64,000 nucleotides of DNA from G963678255 sp963678255 (GTDB lineage Bacteria; Cloacimonadota; Cloacimonadia; Cloacimonadales; WRIO01). The stretch lies in the NCBI GenBank assembly GCA_963678255.2, contig OY782778.1:496001-560000 (forward strand), given 5' to 3'. Under the pieces are notes generated by a model. The model did not search any database. It was not told where the DNA came from and saw only the letters and a program-made list of their open reading frames with translations. The position numbers were made by a program, and so were the translations under genes. Shown here piece by piece: positions 38,501 to 47,616 of this stretch (position 1 is its first letter; each line of letters starts with the position of its first letter).

Positions 38501-41414
38501 CCATAACGGATAAATCCATAGGACCCTGAACATATCCAGCCACAGCGACAGAGTTTGAAGGGTCAGAAGCAGTTTGTGGATCAGAATAATTAGCAATAAT
38601 ATAGTAGCTATATTGTTCATTATGAATTATTTGATGGTCAATATAAGATGTTTGGTCCGTATCAGTCAGTAATTCATTATTTTTATATATAGAATATCCT
38701 GTTAATCTACTTGAAGGAGCTGCAGGAGATGTCCAATTTAAAGTAATTCTTTCACTGGAAGGAGTTGCTGTGAGATTAGATGGAGCCAGTACTTGAGCAA
38801 TAGCCTGAACAGTTTCAGTTGGATCAGATTCATTAAAAGGGTTATCATAAACAGCAGAAACTTTATATTGGTAAAGTGTATTATGTATGACAGAATTATC
38901 AATGAAACTGGTTGATTGAACAGGAGTGTTATTAATAAGAATATTATTTCTATAAATATTATAGCTCATCAAAACTCTGTTATTGGAAGATCTTCTAAGA
39001 TTTAAGTTAGAATTTGGAGCTTGCCAGTTTAAAGTAATTTGAGCATTTCCTATGGTGTAAGAAAGAGAAGCTGGGGGGCTGACAAATGCAGTTGCAGAAG
39101 CAGTATTACTTTGATCAGACATCGTTTCAGGATTGCTATAATTAGCAATTATATAATAGGAATATTGTTCATTATGTGAAATTTGCTGATCAATGTAAGA
39201 AACTTCGTTAGTTTGAGCGAGAAATTGATCGTTTTTATAAATACTATAGCCCGAAAGTCTATCAGAATATTGAGTTGGTGTTTGCCAGTTTAAGGTAATT
39301 TTTTCACTGGAAGCAACAGCAGTGAGATTACCAGGGTATTGTACCAAAGCCAGAGCTTGGAAAGTTTCAGTAGGATCAGATTCATTATCAGGACTTCCAT
39401 AAACAGCAGTAACTTTATATTGATAGTTGGTATTATGAAGAACAGAGTTATCAACAAATGAAGTAGTTTGAACAGGAGCATTATTTAAGAGTAAATCATC
39501 TCTATAAATATTATAACTGATTAATACTCTAGAGGAGGAATTTCGGCGCAAGTTCATTAAGTTCGCAGGAGCTTGCCAGTTTAAAGTAATTTTAGCATTT
39601 CCAACAGTACAGACTAATGAAGTTGGAGGATTAACAAAGCCCATAGTATTCACTGAATTACTATGATCAGACATGGTAGTAGGGTTATCATATTTTGCAA
39701 TAACATAGTAGTTATAATGTTCATTATGAGTAATTTGGTGATCTTCATAGGTAATTTGAGAAGTTTCAGCAATAAGTAAATCATTTCTATAAATACAATA
39801 AGCAGAGAATCGATCAGAAGTCTGAGAAGGAGCTACCCAGTTAAGAGTGATTTTTTCATTAGAAGGAGTTGCACTAAAGTTTTCAGGCGCATAAGCTAAA
39901 GCTAAAGGATGAATAGTGTCTGTAGGATCAGATTCATTATCAGGATTTCCATAAACAGCAGTAATTTTGTATTCATATTCTGTATTATTCAAGACAGTAT
40001 TATCAGTATAGGTATTGTTTTGAATCGGGATATTGTTAATCAGCAAATTATCTCTATATATATTATAGCTTATCAAATCTCTGGAGTTACGATTTCGAGA
40101 ATTTAGTGAGTAATTTTCAGGAGCCAGCCAGTTAAGGATTATTTTAGCATTTTGAATAGAATATGTCAGAGAAAGAGGAGGATTTACAAAAGCAACCGCA
40201 GTGGCACTATTGCTATGATCAGATTGAGTTAGAGGATTATTATAATGAGCGACAATATAATAAGTATATGTAATTCCATGAGTGACAGAAATATCATCAA
40301 AGTAGTTCATAGAAGTCTGAGCGAAGAACGTATCATTTCTAAAAATCTCATAATAATCAAATCTTGAAGAGAATTCTTCAGGAGTCTGCCAGTTAAGAGC
40401 AATCATTTCACTTGAAGGAGTTGCAGTGAGGTTTAGTACAGATTGAACATTGGCAACTAGAGTGAAAATATTGGAAGTAACAGATTCATTGTTAGGATTT
40501 TGATAAACAGCAGTCACACAATAATCGTAAGATTGGTTATGAATAACATTATTATCTTTAAAGAAGGTATTAGAGATAGGAGTTGGTGTCAATAACTGGT
40601 TATCTCTATATAGCAAATAACCAGAAAAGGATCTGTTTTGACCAGCATAAGGAGGGGTGGTATCAGCAGGATCCCAAGTGATCATATTATAGGCATTACC
40701 AGCAGTTCCTGTAACATTCATTGGAGGGGCAATTTTTTCAAAATGAGCAATATAGTTAATTTGATTTCCGGGCATTTGGAAAGCATAAGGATTTAAAGTG
40801 CTGATAAGGTTATTATTATTATCTGTCCAGTGAGTAAATGCATAATTTTCATTAGCTTGAGCGTTAATAATAACATTGGATCCCTGATTATAATTTGCTA
40901 GTCCTGATACGATACCTGCATTAGCAGGGTACACGATGGCATTGACAGGATAGTTGCTAACACTCAGAGAAATGACAGCTGTGCCACCTATTTGAAAGGT
41001 GTTGAGGGTAGAATGGTTTGTAGTAACTAAATTAGGAGCAGAATATTCAGTTAATGTTGATAGCTTCCATATTTTAAAAGTAAAAGAATGTCCAACAATA
41101 TAACCATCAACTGAAGTAGTGCTTGGGTCATCGTAAGAGGCTATAACAGGTAATAAATGGTTTTGATATTGACTAATGGGGTTTATTAATTTTGTCATTC
41201 CAACACAATTTATACCATCAAAGACAGCAATCTCGTCACCCGTAGTTAATGGTATAGTATTAATGTCAGCTGAAGTGAAATAAAAATTCATTTGTTGGTA
41301 ACCATTACCGCTCCAAACGGTATTAAAGTGATTATCAATACTAAATAAACTGGAAGATAACATCAATATGCATATGAGTAATAATTTTTGTAACGAAGTA
41401 TTTTTTTCTTTCAT
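35535..41414 (-). CDS. Giant secreted protein with 18 fibronectin-III-like repeats and FlgD-like C-terminal domain
   Basis: The product is 1959 residues with a signal peptide (LLLICILMLSSSLFS). Residues about 27-150 hold a module with VWSGNGYQQMNF, DEIAVFDGINCVG and DGYIVGHSFTFKIWK, also seen twice in the upstream gene. Residues 151-228 resemble an InlB-type B-repeat (AFTHWTDNNNN). Eighteen Fn3-like repeats of about 90 residues fill 229-1856. The C-terminus (from about 1859) has NNYPNPFNPITNIVYS, YNVKGQKVKMLL and WNGSDDNGLKCASGIYF, the FlgD-like/type IX-style sorting signature. It lies 11 bp after the other giant gene with GAGAGG before its ATG; the two form an operon. Likely an extended surface adhesin or matrix protein. 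Confidence 0.9.
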   Translation of the reverse strand: MKEKNTSLQKLLLICILMLSSSLFSIDNHFNTVWSGNGYQQMNFYFTSADINTIPLTTGDEIAVFDGINCVGMTKLINPISQYQNHLLPVIASYDDPSTTSVDGYIVGHSFTFKIWKLSTLTEYSAPNLVTTNHSTLNTFQIGGTAVISLSVSNYPVNAIVYPANAGIVSGLANYNQGSNVIINAQANENYAFTHWTDNNNNLISTLNPYAFQMPGNQINYIAHFEKIAPPMNVTGTAGNAYNMITWDPADTTPPYAGQNRSFSGYLLYRDNQLLTPTPISNTFFKDNNVIHNQSYDYCVTAVYQNPNNESVTSNIFTLVANVQSVLNLTATPSSEMIALNWQTPEEFSSRFDYYEIFRNDTFFAQTSMNYFDDISVTHGITYTYYIVAHYNNPLTQSDHSNSATAVAFVNPPLSLTYSIQNAKIILNWLAPENYSLNSRNRNSRDLISYNIYRDNLLINNIPIQNNTYTDNTVLNNTEYEYKITAVYGNPDNESDPTDTIHPLALAYAPENFSATPSNEKITLNWVAPSQTSDRFSAYCIYRNDLLIAETSQITYEDHQITHNEHYNYYVIAKYDNPTTMSDHSNSVNTMGFVNPPTSLVCTVGNAKITLNWQAPANLMNLRRNSSSRVLISYNIYRDDLLLNNAPVQTTSFVDNSVLHNTNYQYKVTAVYGSPDNESDPTETFQALALVQYPGNLTAVASSEKITLNWQTPTQYSDRLSGYSIYKNDQFLAQTNEVSYIDQQISHNEQYSYYIIANYSNPETMSDQSNTASATAFVSPPASLSYTIGNAQITLNWQAPNSNLNLRRSSNNRVLMSYNIYRNNILINNTPVQSTSFIDNSVIHNTLYQYKVSAVYDNPFNESDPTETVQAIAQVLAPSNLTATPSSERITLNWTSPAAPSSRLTGYSIYKNNELLTDTDQTSYIDHQIIHNEQYSYYIIANYSDPQTASDPSNSVAVAGYVQGPMDLSVMAGNAKVTLNWIGITSQNRSFSGYMIYRDGVLLNETPVLNTFYVDSTVEHNHYYSYNVKALYDPYNLSDVTNTEGVTAYVLAPSNFTVVAQNETILLNWAEISENSPRFNTYKIYRNDAFYAETTNSSFIDHQITHNSIYQYQILAEYLDPVTYSDMSDMSSAVGHVNEPLNLNVINHNASILLSWESPLNTSRSLNGFNIYRNDVLLNDSPIQNLSYMDSTIGHNSLYTYYVKAVYSNPENISDPSNYCTIIGVVQSPQNLSYTVSNERITLNWLAPSETSARLNNYSIFRDGISIGETTNLTFVDNQIIHNQTYSYYVVANYNDPTTASDASNSIQAIGSVYPPTNLSTTVGNAYITIQWQAPPVENRTLTGYHLFRDNIQLNSQLITSTQFIDDTVINHQVYVYYVKAIYTDLNNESDSSLPVQATAMVEGAQNLVATSINEAINLSWDGITEASSRFNNYAIYRNNSFIAQTNENHYTDTQIENNLSYEYYVVADYINPSTLSDTSNVATANGHVNEPVNLTGIVGNASIELNWSSAISRQSYRTITNRTLVGYRVYRNGSELTTDPIANLTFSDNTVENDSIYTYFIRACYSNPVNISNNSNTFTTTAVVDSVNNLTGIALSERIILHWSPIVNPSSRFNAYQIYRNNILLSEVTDTLFTDQSIANNQTYNYYIICKYLDPITYSAQSNTFQINGFVSSPTNLIATVNNASIHLEWQYSSQTRSSKNTTHRNIAGFKIYRNQSLLAELSSDTLSYNDISVIHNQEYSYYVTAVYSNPDNESDPSDIVTETAIADAPINLAGLAGMNEVYLNWEAPVNHSSRLIGYNVYRNYVQINTNIVDTLSFHDVDLDNDVPYVYHVTAVYSNPLTESSPSDTIIATPHEVANSDLSNLTLSTKIHNNYPNPFNPITNIVYSLKNDTVAKLVIYNVKGQKVKMLLNNFQSKGNYKLQWNGSDDNGLKCASGIYFVRLITNNHQETRKILMMK
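35847..40730 (-). repeat. 18 tandem Fn3 repeats in alternating A/B register
   Basis: Within the giant gene, odd repeats have a 'GNA.ITLNW.AP' start, often an Arg/Ser-rich insert (RRNSSSR), and 'YNIYRDN.L.N..P'. Even repeats have 'SSE.ITLNW..P...SR' and 'YSIYRND.F.A.T', then 'HNE.Y.YY..A.Y..P.T.SD.SN'. The true period is therefore a pair of about 181 residues (about 543 bp), repeated nine times. Divergence between pairs shows the array is not brand new, although repeats 3 to 8 are the most alike. Confidence 0.85.
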
Positions 41415-41425
41415 TTTGACCTCTC

Positions 41426-44400
41426 TTATTTAATCATGATGACTTTTTTGATAGTTTGTTTATCACAAGTATTTAAGCGAATAAAATACACTCCAGAGCC
41501 AACAGATTTATCATTTTGATCTTTTCCGTTCCAAGTAATTTTATAATTACCCGGATTATTAATACCTGAGACAAGAGTTTTGATAAGCTGTCCTTTAATA
41601 TTGTAAACAGTTAGGTTAACTTTCCCAGTTTTATTAATAGAGTAATTAATATTTGTAATTGGATTGAAAGGATTTGGATAGACAGAGTTGATAGAAGTTT
41701 CAATTGGATTAATGCTATCAGAATTTGATAGAATTTGAGAAATCTGAATTAAAGAAGATGCTCCAATTTCAAAATGGTTCTGATTGTTTAAGGAATGGAA
41801 AGCAATATTGTTTATTTCAGTATTTGTATCATTTTTCCAAATTTTGATAGAGAAATTATGATCAGGAGTATATCCATCGATTAAGTCTGTAGTATTGTCA
41901 TCAAGAGAGGCATTGACCACGAAGTAATTTTCATTTTGTTGTTGAATGACAGAGGAGCCAACACATAAATCTCCATCAAAAACAGCAATTTCATCATTTT
42001 CAGATAGATAATTGTTTAGAATATCGTTTTTAAGGATAAACAGATTAAAGTGTTTCCACCCAGATCCAGACCAATTTTTTAAAAAATGAGTCGGAGTTTG
42101 TAGTTTAACTTTTGAGGATACTTGTAATAGGTTATATTCATCTGAGCGAGACTGATTAAAATTAAGAATAACATTTGCATTAACTTTTACAGCATATCCT
42201 TTACCAGGAGCAAAGGAACCAATATTGTTAACCCAACCAATAACAGGCAGGTTTTCGATTGAATTACCAGCTTGATCCATAACTTTTACTAACTGACCGT
42301 TATCAATCAGAGTTTGAAGTAAAGGTAGAGCTTGTTTAGCCTGGTGATAAGGAAAATTAATAAGATTCCATCCTGTAGTGAGAGGAATTGCATGAGGCAA
42401 ACCAAAAGGGTACCCATTAATAGAGAACTGAGTGCTATTAGCAACTTTAACATAATAGCCTTCAGTGGTACTAAGATTTCCAATATTATTAATCCAAGAA
42501 TTTATATAAGGAATAAACTCATAGGCATAACCTTGTTCATTTTGAACTTTTATTAGTGTATTTGCATTAACAAGTGGGGCGAATACAGAAGAAATATCCA
42601 GATTTAATGGCATAGTATTAGCAGACATAATATTCCAACCATTTGTCAGAGAAATACTTTGAGAAGAGAATGAATACGCAGAAATATTAACTGTAGTAGA
42701 AGTCCCAATAGAAAAGGTATTGTTTCCATTAATATAATATGTATTAACCGCTAATCCAGCAAATTCCATATTTGTTGAGCTTTTAAATAGTTTGAAGCTA
42801 ATTGGATTTCCAGGTGTATATCCATCAATTTCAGGAGTTGTAGGATCATCTAGAGAAACCACAAAGCTCACGTAATCAGAAATAGGAAGATTTAATCGTT
42901 TTACACCAACACAATAGATGCCATCAAAAACAGCAATTTCATCATTTTGGCCTAAAGCCACATCATTAATTGTAGCAGTAGTTACATAGAAATTCATATG
43001 TTGAAGTCCATTCCCAGTCCATACTTTAGTAAAATGCAAAGGAATAAAGACAGCATTTAAAGTATTAGAAAATGCAGGATCAGAGAGGATGTTGTTGGAA
43101 TAAACAGCTTTTACAATATATTTATAGGAACCTGTGAACACCTGATCCCAATAGTAATCGGAAAAGGTTGTATCGTTAGCAGTACTAGTATTTCCAACAT
43201 AAGTCCAATTAGCAGGAGTTCCAACATCAGTAGTTAAGGTTCTGTAGATTTTATATCCACCTAATGATCTTGTTGAGGGAGTTTCAATATCTTTCAGAAC
43301 TTGATTATGGAAATTTTGTGAACGAGAATTTGTTGATTGATTTACTTGAGCAATATTTGTTGGTTTATTCCAGATTAAATTCACATAATTTCCTGTAATA
43401 ACAGAAGCTAGAACGTTTCTAGGAGAATTAGTATTTTCATTCAGAGTAATTTGAGGTATAGTTAAATTAGCATTTACGACATTAATAGTAGTAACATAAT
43501 TTTGGTAACCGCTATAGGAAACATGAAGGTTATAGGTATTATAAACATAGACAGCTGGAATAGTAAAAACGCCTTGAGCATTACAAGTGGTCTGATAATT
43601 CTCATACCCTTCCAAAGATATAGAAGCGGTTACAGGCAAATTTGTGTCATTTGCAACAACAGATCCAGTTATAGTTATTGTTGGTATCGGTTGTAAAGCA
43701 AAATTCAGAGTGGATGTTTGATTAAAATTAATAGTTATATTATTCTGTGTATTGTTTTGAAATCCCTGTTTTGAGCAAAGAATGCTATAAGTACCTTGTT
43801 GTAAATCTGTCAGAGAATAAAAACCGCTTTGATCAGTTAGAGTGGAGTAGTTAGTATTTTGAATTTGAATTAAAGCATTTTCAATAGGGACACCATTTGA
43901 AGAAACAATACCTGAAAGAGAAGTATTGTTTTCAAAGTTGAGATGAATGGTAGTATTCGGGACCATTTGAAGTCTAGTTCCGGTAACAGGAGCCATTGGA
44001 TTAAGTGTTATAGTGTCAGAATATTTATAAATTGATCTATATTGATTATCCAGAGTGCTGCAATAAAACACATTACTCTGATCGTAATAAACTGTTTCCA
44101 TAGGTCTTTGAATCATAATAACGAGGTTATTTCCTAAATAATGGAAATTGTTGGTAAGCGGGAATACTAAATCGACATCACCAGCTCCACCTGGAGATAC
44201 AGTGCCGTCAAATACAAGCGAAAATTGATCATAAGGCAACCAACTATCATTAGTCAAAAAGTTTTCGATGTTTGTATTAGCCATCCAAATCTTTATTGGT
44301 CTGCCATTAGGAATATCTCCAATACAAGATAATCTATATTTTAGTTCAGTAATATATCCTGGGTTAGGGAATTCATTTGCAAGATAAACTGATTGAGATA

Positions 44401-45307
44401 AGCTATTTTTGTAGTAAAAATCGATAGGTATTGCATTTTGAAGATTAGATGTATCGGTTCCAATATTAATAGAAATTTCAGTTAAGACTTCTATAGAAAC
44501 GATAATATTTTGAGAAATGTTATTAGAAGGATTTTGATCTGCGTTAAAGATTATTTTACTATATAATGTATAATCTCCTGGAATTTGCGGAGTCCAAGGG
44601 ATTGTATAGTCAATAGATTCACCAGAAAAAATAGATGAACCATTCACAGAAGCCAAAGGCGTATCACTTAAAGAAGACATTAGATTAATCGTAAAGTTAG
44701 CTTGAGGGTTAGACCCGTTATTTTGAACAGTAACCACATAATTCAATAGTGTACTTTGAGCTCCAGTATCAGGTCCTGAGAAATTTGTGATCGCTAAATC
44801 ATTTGTTAAGTTATTTGTGATACTAATATTAAAAATATTCCAATTATCAAAATTATAAGTCGAGCTTCCATAAGATTTAAATCTAATTCGAATTGTTTGT
44901 CCGGCATAACTACTAAGTGGAAGAGCAAGGTCTTGTCCAGTTGAAATTCCCCAATTATTATTAACATTCGTATCCCAACTCCAAATCGTGTTTTCATTCG
45001 TACCAGAGATAATGTCAATTTCCATGACTTCACCAGTATCAGTGGAATAGTCTTGGAAATATTGATTAACAATTAATTCTGTAGCATTAGCAGGAACATT
45101 AATAACAGGAGAAAGAGCAGATAAATTATAATCAACAACCGTAGGCGTATAACTTAAAAGTAAAGCCCCTGTGGCTATTGACCAGTTATTTTCTAAAGTC
45201 CAGCCGTTATTAGAATCAAAGGTCTCTTCCCAAAGAACTGTAGAATAAAGAGACGCAAAAGATAGCAACAAGACAATTAACAAGAGAGTTAATTTCTGAA
45301 AAGCCAT
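41426..45307 (-). CDS. Large secreted adhesin-like multidomain protein with FlgD-like C-terminal domain
   Basis: The product is 1293 residues with a signal peptide (LTLLLIVLLLSFASLYS). In order: a cleaved-adhesin/MAM-like jelly roll (EETFDSNNGWTLENNWSIA, about 25-170); a CARDB-like Ig domain (about 175-275); a further Ig-like region (about 285-450). Then come two carboxypeptidase-regulatory-like domains (GIVSSNGVPIENALIQIQ and GSVVANDTNLPVTASI), an Fn3-like domain and a DEIAVFDG module (about 725-850). Two GWN...NNIG...GY.VKV repeats (about 855-1020), a second DEIAVFDG module and a C-terminal VYPNPFNPITNINYS...WNGKDQNDKSVGSGVYF domain complete it. The frame opens at 45322, but GGAGG before the ATG at 45307 decides the start. 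First gene of the two-gene operon. Confidence 0.88.
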   Translation of the reverse strand: MAFQKLTLLLIVLLLSFASLYSTVLWEETFDSNNGWTLENNWSIATGALLLSYTPTVVDYNLSALSPVINVPANATELIVNQYFQDYSTDTGEVMEIDIISGTNENTIWSWDTNVNNNWGISTGQDLALPLSSYAGQTIRIRFKSYGSSTYNFDNWNIFNISITNNLTNDLAITNFSGPDTGAQSTLLNYVVTVQNNGSNPQANFTINLMSSLSDTPLASVNGSSIFSGESIDYTIPWTPQIPGDYTLYSKIIFNADQNPSNNISQNIIVSIEVLTEISINIGTDTSNLQNAIPIDFYYKNSLSQSVYLANEFPNPGYITELKYRLSCIGDIPNGRPIKIWMANTNIENFLTNDSWLPYDQFSLVFDGTVSPGGAGDVDLVFPLTNNFHYLGNNLVIMIQRPMETVYYDQSNVFYCSTLDNQYRSIYKYSDTITLNPMAPVTGTRLQMVPNTTIHLNFENNTSLSGIVSSNGVPIENALIQIQNTNYSTLTDQSGFYSLTDLQQGTYSILCSKQGFQNNTQNNITINFNQTSTLNFALQPIPTITITGSVVANDTNLPVTASISLEGYENYQTTCNAQGVFTIPAVYVYNTYNLHVSYSGYQNYVTTINVVNANLTIPQITLNENTNSPRNVLASVITGNYVNLIWNKPTNIAQVNQSTNSRSQNFHNQVLKDIETPSTRSLGGYKIYRTLTTDVGTPANWTYVGNTSTANDTTFSDYYWDQVFTGSYKYIVKAVYSNNILSDPAFSNTLNAVFIPLHFTKVWTGNGLQHMNFYVTTATINDVALGQNDEIAVFDGIYCVGVKRLNLPISDYVSFVVSLDDPTTPEIDGYTPGNPISFKLFKSSTNMEFAGLAVNTYYINGNNTFSIGTSTTVNISAYSFSSQSISLTNGWNIMSANTMPLNLDISSVFAPLVNANTLIKVQNEQGYAYEFIPYINSWINNIGNLSTTEGYYVKVANSTQFSINGYPFGLPHAIPLTTGWNLINFPYHQAKQALPLLQTLIDNGQLVKVMDQAGNSIENLPVIGWVNNIGSFAPGKGYAVKVNANVILNFNQSRSDEYNLLQVSSKVKLQTPTHFLKNWSGSGWKHFNLFILKNDILNNYLSENDEIAVFDGDLCVGSSVIQQQNENYFVVNASLDDNTTDLIDGYTPDHNFSIKIWKNDTNTEINNIAFHSLNNQNHFEIGASSLIQISQILSNSDSINPIETSINSVYPNPFNPITNINYSINKTGKVNLTVYNIKGQLIKTLVSGINNPGNYKITWNGKDQNDKSVGSGVYFIRLNTCDKQTIKKVIMIK

Positions 45308-45614
45308 AAATCCTCCATCCAAATTTAGATTAAGATTGGTAGTTATTCATATAATAAAATCAATAATAAAGATAAAATATCAATCTACTGATTTGATATT
45401 TGAAAACACCAAACTCATATCATTTCCTAAAACCTATAATATTATAACAATTAGTCAAATAACAATAATGTTTTAATTTCGGCAAGTTTTTTTTTGATTA
45501 TTCAAATAAAAGGTTATTTTGTTCAGGTTTATAGAGAGAATATATAAATAACTACCCAATTATGTATGCATCTATAGACAATGGATTGCTTTTTGTGATA
45601 TAAATTCAATATTC
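45308..45614. other. Gene-free intergenic region
   Basis: About 300 bp between two minus-strand genes. A hairpin ATATCAA/TTGATAT (near 45378-45404) is visible. No convincing promoter for the giant-gene operon could be placed, although one is expected here, and no T-rich terminator for the gene at 45615. Confidence 0.4.
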
Positions 45615-46310
45615 TTAGAAAGCCCAACCAAATTTTAGAAATTCAAAATCTATAATTTGTTCATTATCGTCATCATAATCTAGAAAATTACCATAAAATA
45701 CATCACTGTCACCAACCAGATATCTACCATAACTCATACTGGTTCCCCAATAAATACCTTTATACGAAAATATTCTGTATCCTACACCGATACCAATACC
45801 TAATTTATTCTTGGTGATTTTTTTATTGGGTTGCTCATATAAATAAAAGTTATCATTTCCTGAATAACCAGATAAGTGAGCATAACGTGAAAAAACGCTC
45901 AAATAAAAACCATTTAGAGTATTTCTAAGAAAATATCTATAATGGCAATCCAATAAAAACGAATTTAATTCCTTAGATTCTTTTGGATTTATATAATAGA
46001 TGGGAAAAGCAATTTCTGTATTTTTTTTAGTGTCGAATACAGAGTAGGTACCACTAAAAGAATTTGCATTACCAATCCAAAGTAACCTAAAAAGATTTAC
46101 TTCAATCCCAAATTTTTTATCTAGTAATGGTTGGTTTTTAGTTTCAGAAAACATTTTATTCTGCATATTGGAAATATTATCAATTTTTTTATCAATTTGG
46201 TCAAGCTTTTTGACAGCCAGGCTGTCTTTTTGGGTATCTTCAGAAGCAAATAAAAGACAGGAAAATCCAACAATAATTAATAAAAAAACACCGATACAAA
46301 TTTTCTTCAT
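45615..46310 (-). CDS. Putative outer-membrane beta-barrel protein with short coiled coil
   Basis: A 231-residue protein. The signal peptide MKKICIGVFLLIIVGFSCLLFAS is followed by a short coiled segment (LAVKKLDQIDKKIDNISNMQNKM). About eight amphipathic strands follow, including LLDCHYRYFLRN, LGIGIGVGYRIF and WGTSMSYGRYL, ending in aromatic GWAF. This layout, a trimerising coiled stalk plus a small barrel, fits an outer-membrane protein. No named family is recognised. AGGAGT lies before the ATG. It borders the repeat-rich region and has no operon partner. Confidence 0.65.
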   Translation of the reverse strand: MKKICIGVFLLIIVGFSCLLFASEDTQKDSLAVKKLDQIDKKIDNISNMQNKMFSETKNQPLLDKKFGIEVNLFRLLWIGNANSFSGTYSVFDTKKNTEIAFPIYYINPKESKELNSFLLDCHYRYFLRNTLNGFYLSVFSRYAHLSGYSGNDNFYLYEQPNKKITKNKLGIGIGVGYRIFSYKGIYWGTSMSYGRYLVGDSDVFYGNFLDYDDDNEQIIDFEFLKFGWAF

Positions 46311-46477
46311 AAATAACTCCTCATTAAATCAGTTTTTGATTTAACAAAAATCCCAAATTATTGAATAGCTGTCAAGAGAAATATTTATAGAATATTTGGA
46401 CAATCCGAAAAATCCAGAATGAAAACTTAGTACAAAGTGTATGTTATGTTAATTTTCAAATTGCAATTTATACTCTG

Positions 46478-46583
46478 CAAACAAGATGTTTGTAGAACAA
46501 ATTTTCTCACACTCGTTGGATGAACACACAGGATTGTTTAATTGGGCAGACGCACAAGTCTGCACCGTATCGTCATATGATAC
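46478..46583. repeat. Hairpin-module cluster
   Basis: Perfect short palindromes in a row: CAAACA-aga-TGTTTG (46478-46492), GCAGAC-gcacaa-GTCTGC (46546-46563) and GTATC-gtcatat-GATAC (about 46567-46583). The first is a variant of the CTGCAAAC/GTTTGCAG hairpin at 51395-51415. They lie just downstream of the decayed gene remnant. The stretch 46311-46477 holds no gene. Confidence 0.6.
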
Positions 46584-46756
46584 TATTTTATTAACATCAT
46601 TTTTTTTGTTTGAGAATAAGAGTCAGCTGTCATTTTATAGAAATAGACACTTGTTCCGCAATCAATACCCTGCTTGTCCTTTCCATCCCATATAACAGAA
46701 TGATTTCCAGGATTAAATGAGTTATTTACGATATTCTTAACCATTTGGAGACTGTT
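46583..46756 (-). pseudogene. Remnant of a FlgD-like C-terminal sorting domain
   Basis: The minus strand encodes, without a start, a 57-residue tail. It reads through VNNSFNPGNHSVIWDGKDKQ and GTSVYFYKMTADSYSQTKKM to a TAG stop at 46583-46585. This is the last two thirds of the same domain that ends the large secreted proteins here (WNGKDxxG...GIYFYK...KKM.LIK). The 5' part is missing: upstream of 46756 it is replaced by a hairpin (GTTCACTT/AAGTGAAC, 46754-46773) and the REP-like array. The gene was evidently lost by repeat-associated deletion. Confidence 0.8.
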
Positions 46757-46773
46757 CACTTCAAAAAGTGAAC
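46754..46773. repeat. Perfect hairpin at the break of the gene remnant
   Basis: GTTCACTT (46754-46761), loop CAAA, AAGTGAAC (46766-46773). It marks the exact point where the remnant of the secreted-protein gene stops matching the domain. Confidence 0.6.
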
Positions 46774-46799
46774 ATAGCCTTTATTATCAAACCAATTTC

Positions 46800-47616
46800 T
46801 AAAATTGACATCTATTGGAGAAGATAATGGTAGTGCTGACGCACTACAGATAATAGCAAATCGGAGATTTGCAGATAAAAGCTCATATCAGGCTGCCGCC
46901 TGTTTGGTAAAAATGAAACACCTTGTTTTGAGATTTTCCTTTTCAAAAATGATAACTGTTTGAGAAGATAGGGTTAATTCTTTGAAATGGTATTCTTCAT
47001 TTCTTTTGCCTTGATGCAAAAAAAACGAAGCAAAGAAAAAATCAAGCCCTAGGAAAAAACTTGCTATCTCCAGTCACTCTCAGGGACTCCGCCATAGCTT
47101 GCCAATGGGTAAGTTAAATTATGAGGTAAACCATTGTCTTCAATCAGAATGGCTGTTCGTTCCCCTTCGAGTTTCCCTACGACTTTACGCCATTTTTTCA
47201 TGGGCATTGTCTCATTGATACCTGGATATTTAATATATTTTATGGATTGATTAATTAATTAAAATAGACAAATACACAAGGTGTTTCATAGGAGCTCATA
47301 TCAGGCTGTCGCCTGTTTGGTAAAAATGAAAAACCTTGTTTTGAGATTGTCCTTTTAAAAAATTGACATCTATTGGAGAAGATAATGGTAGTGCTGACGC
47401 ACAACAGATAATGGCAAATCGGAGATTTGCAGATAAAAGCTCATATCAGGCTGTTGCCTGTTTGGTAAAAATGAAACACCTTGTTTTGAGATTGTCCTTT
47501 TAAAAATTGACATCTATTGGAGAAGATATGGATATTTCTTTGAGATAGTATTGTTCATTACTTTTGTCTTGATACCTGGATATTTAATATATTTTATGGA
47601 TTAATTAATTAAAATA
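46800..47616. repeat. REP-like repeat array left of the IS110 tandem
   Basis: It contains CAGGC/GCCTG hairpins at 46889-46902 (loop TGCC), 47302-47315 (TGTC) and 47447-47460 (TGTT). GTAGTGC/GCACTAC modules sit near 46830 and 47388, and GCAAATC/GATTTGC modules near 46857 and 47415. The block 47031-47360 duplicates 7198-7530. A complete 14-bp ACAAGGTGTTTCAT inverted-repeat core sits at 47276-47339, with one substitution in its right arm. No gene is supported. Confidence 0.82.

Noticed and set aside
35847..40730. Diversity-generating retroelement acting on the Fn3 repeats
   Set aside because: No reverse transcriptase or template repeat is present, and variation is spread over the domains instead of focused on adenine sites.
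46486..46695. 69-codon plus-strand frame
   Set aside because: It lies over hairpins and antisense to the decayed FlgD-like domain, which explains the sequence better.
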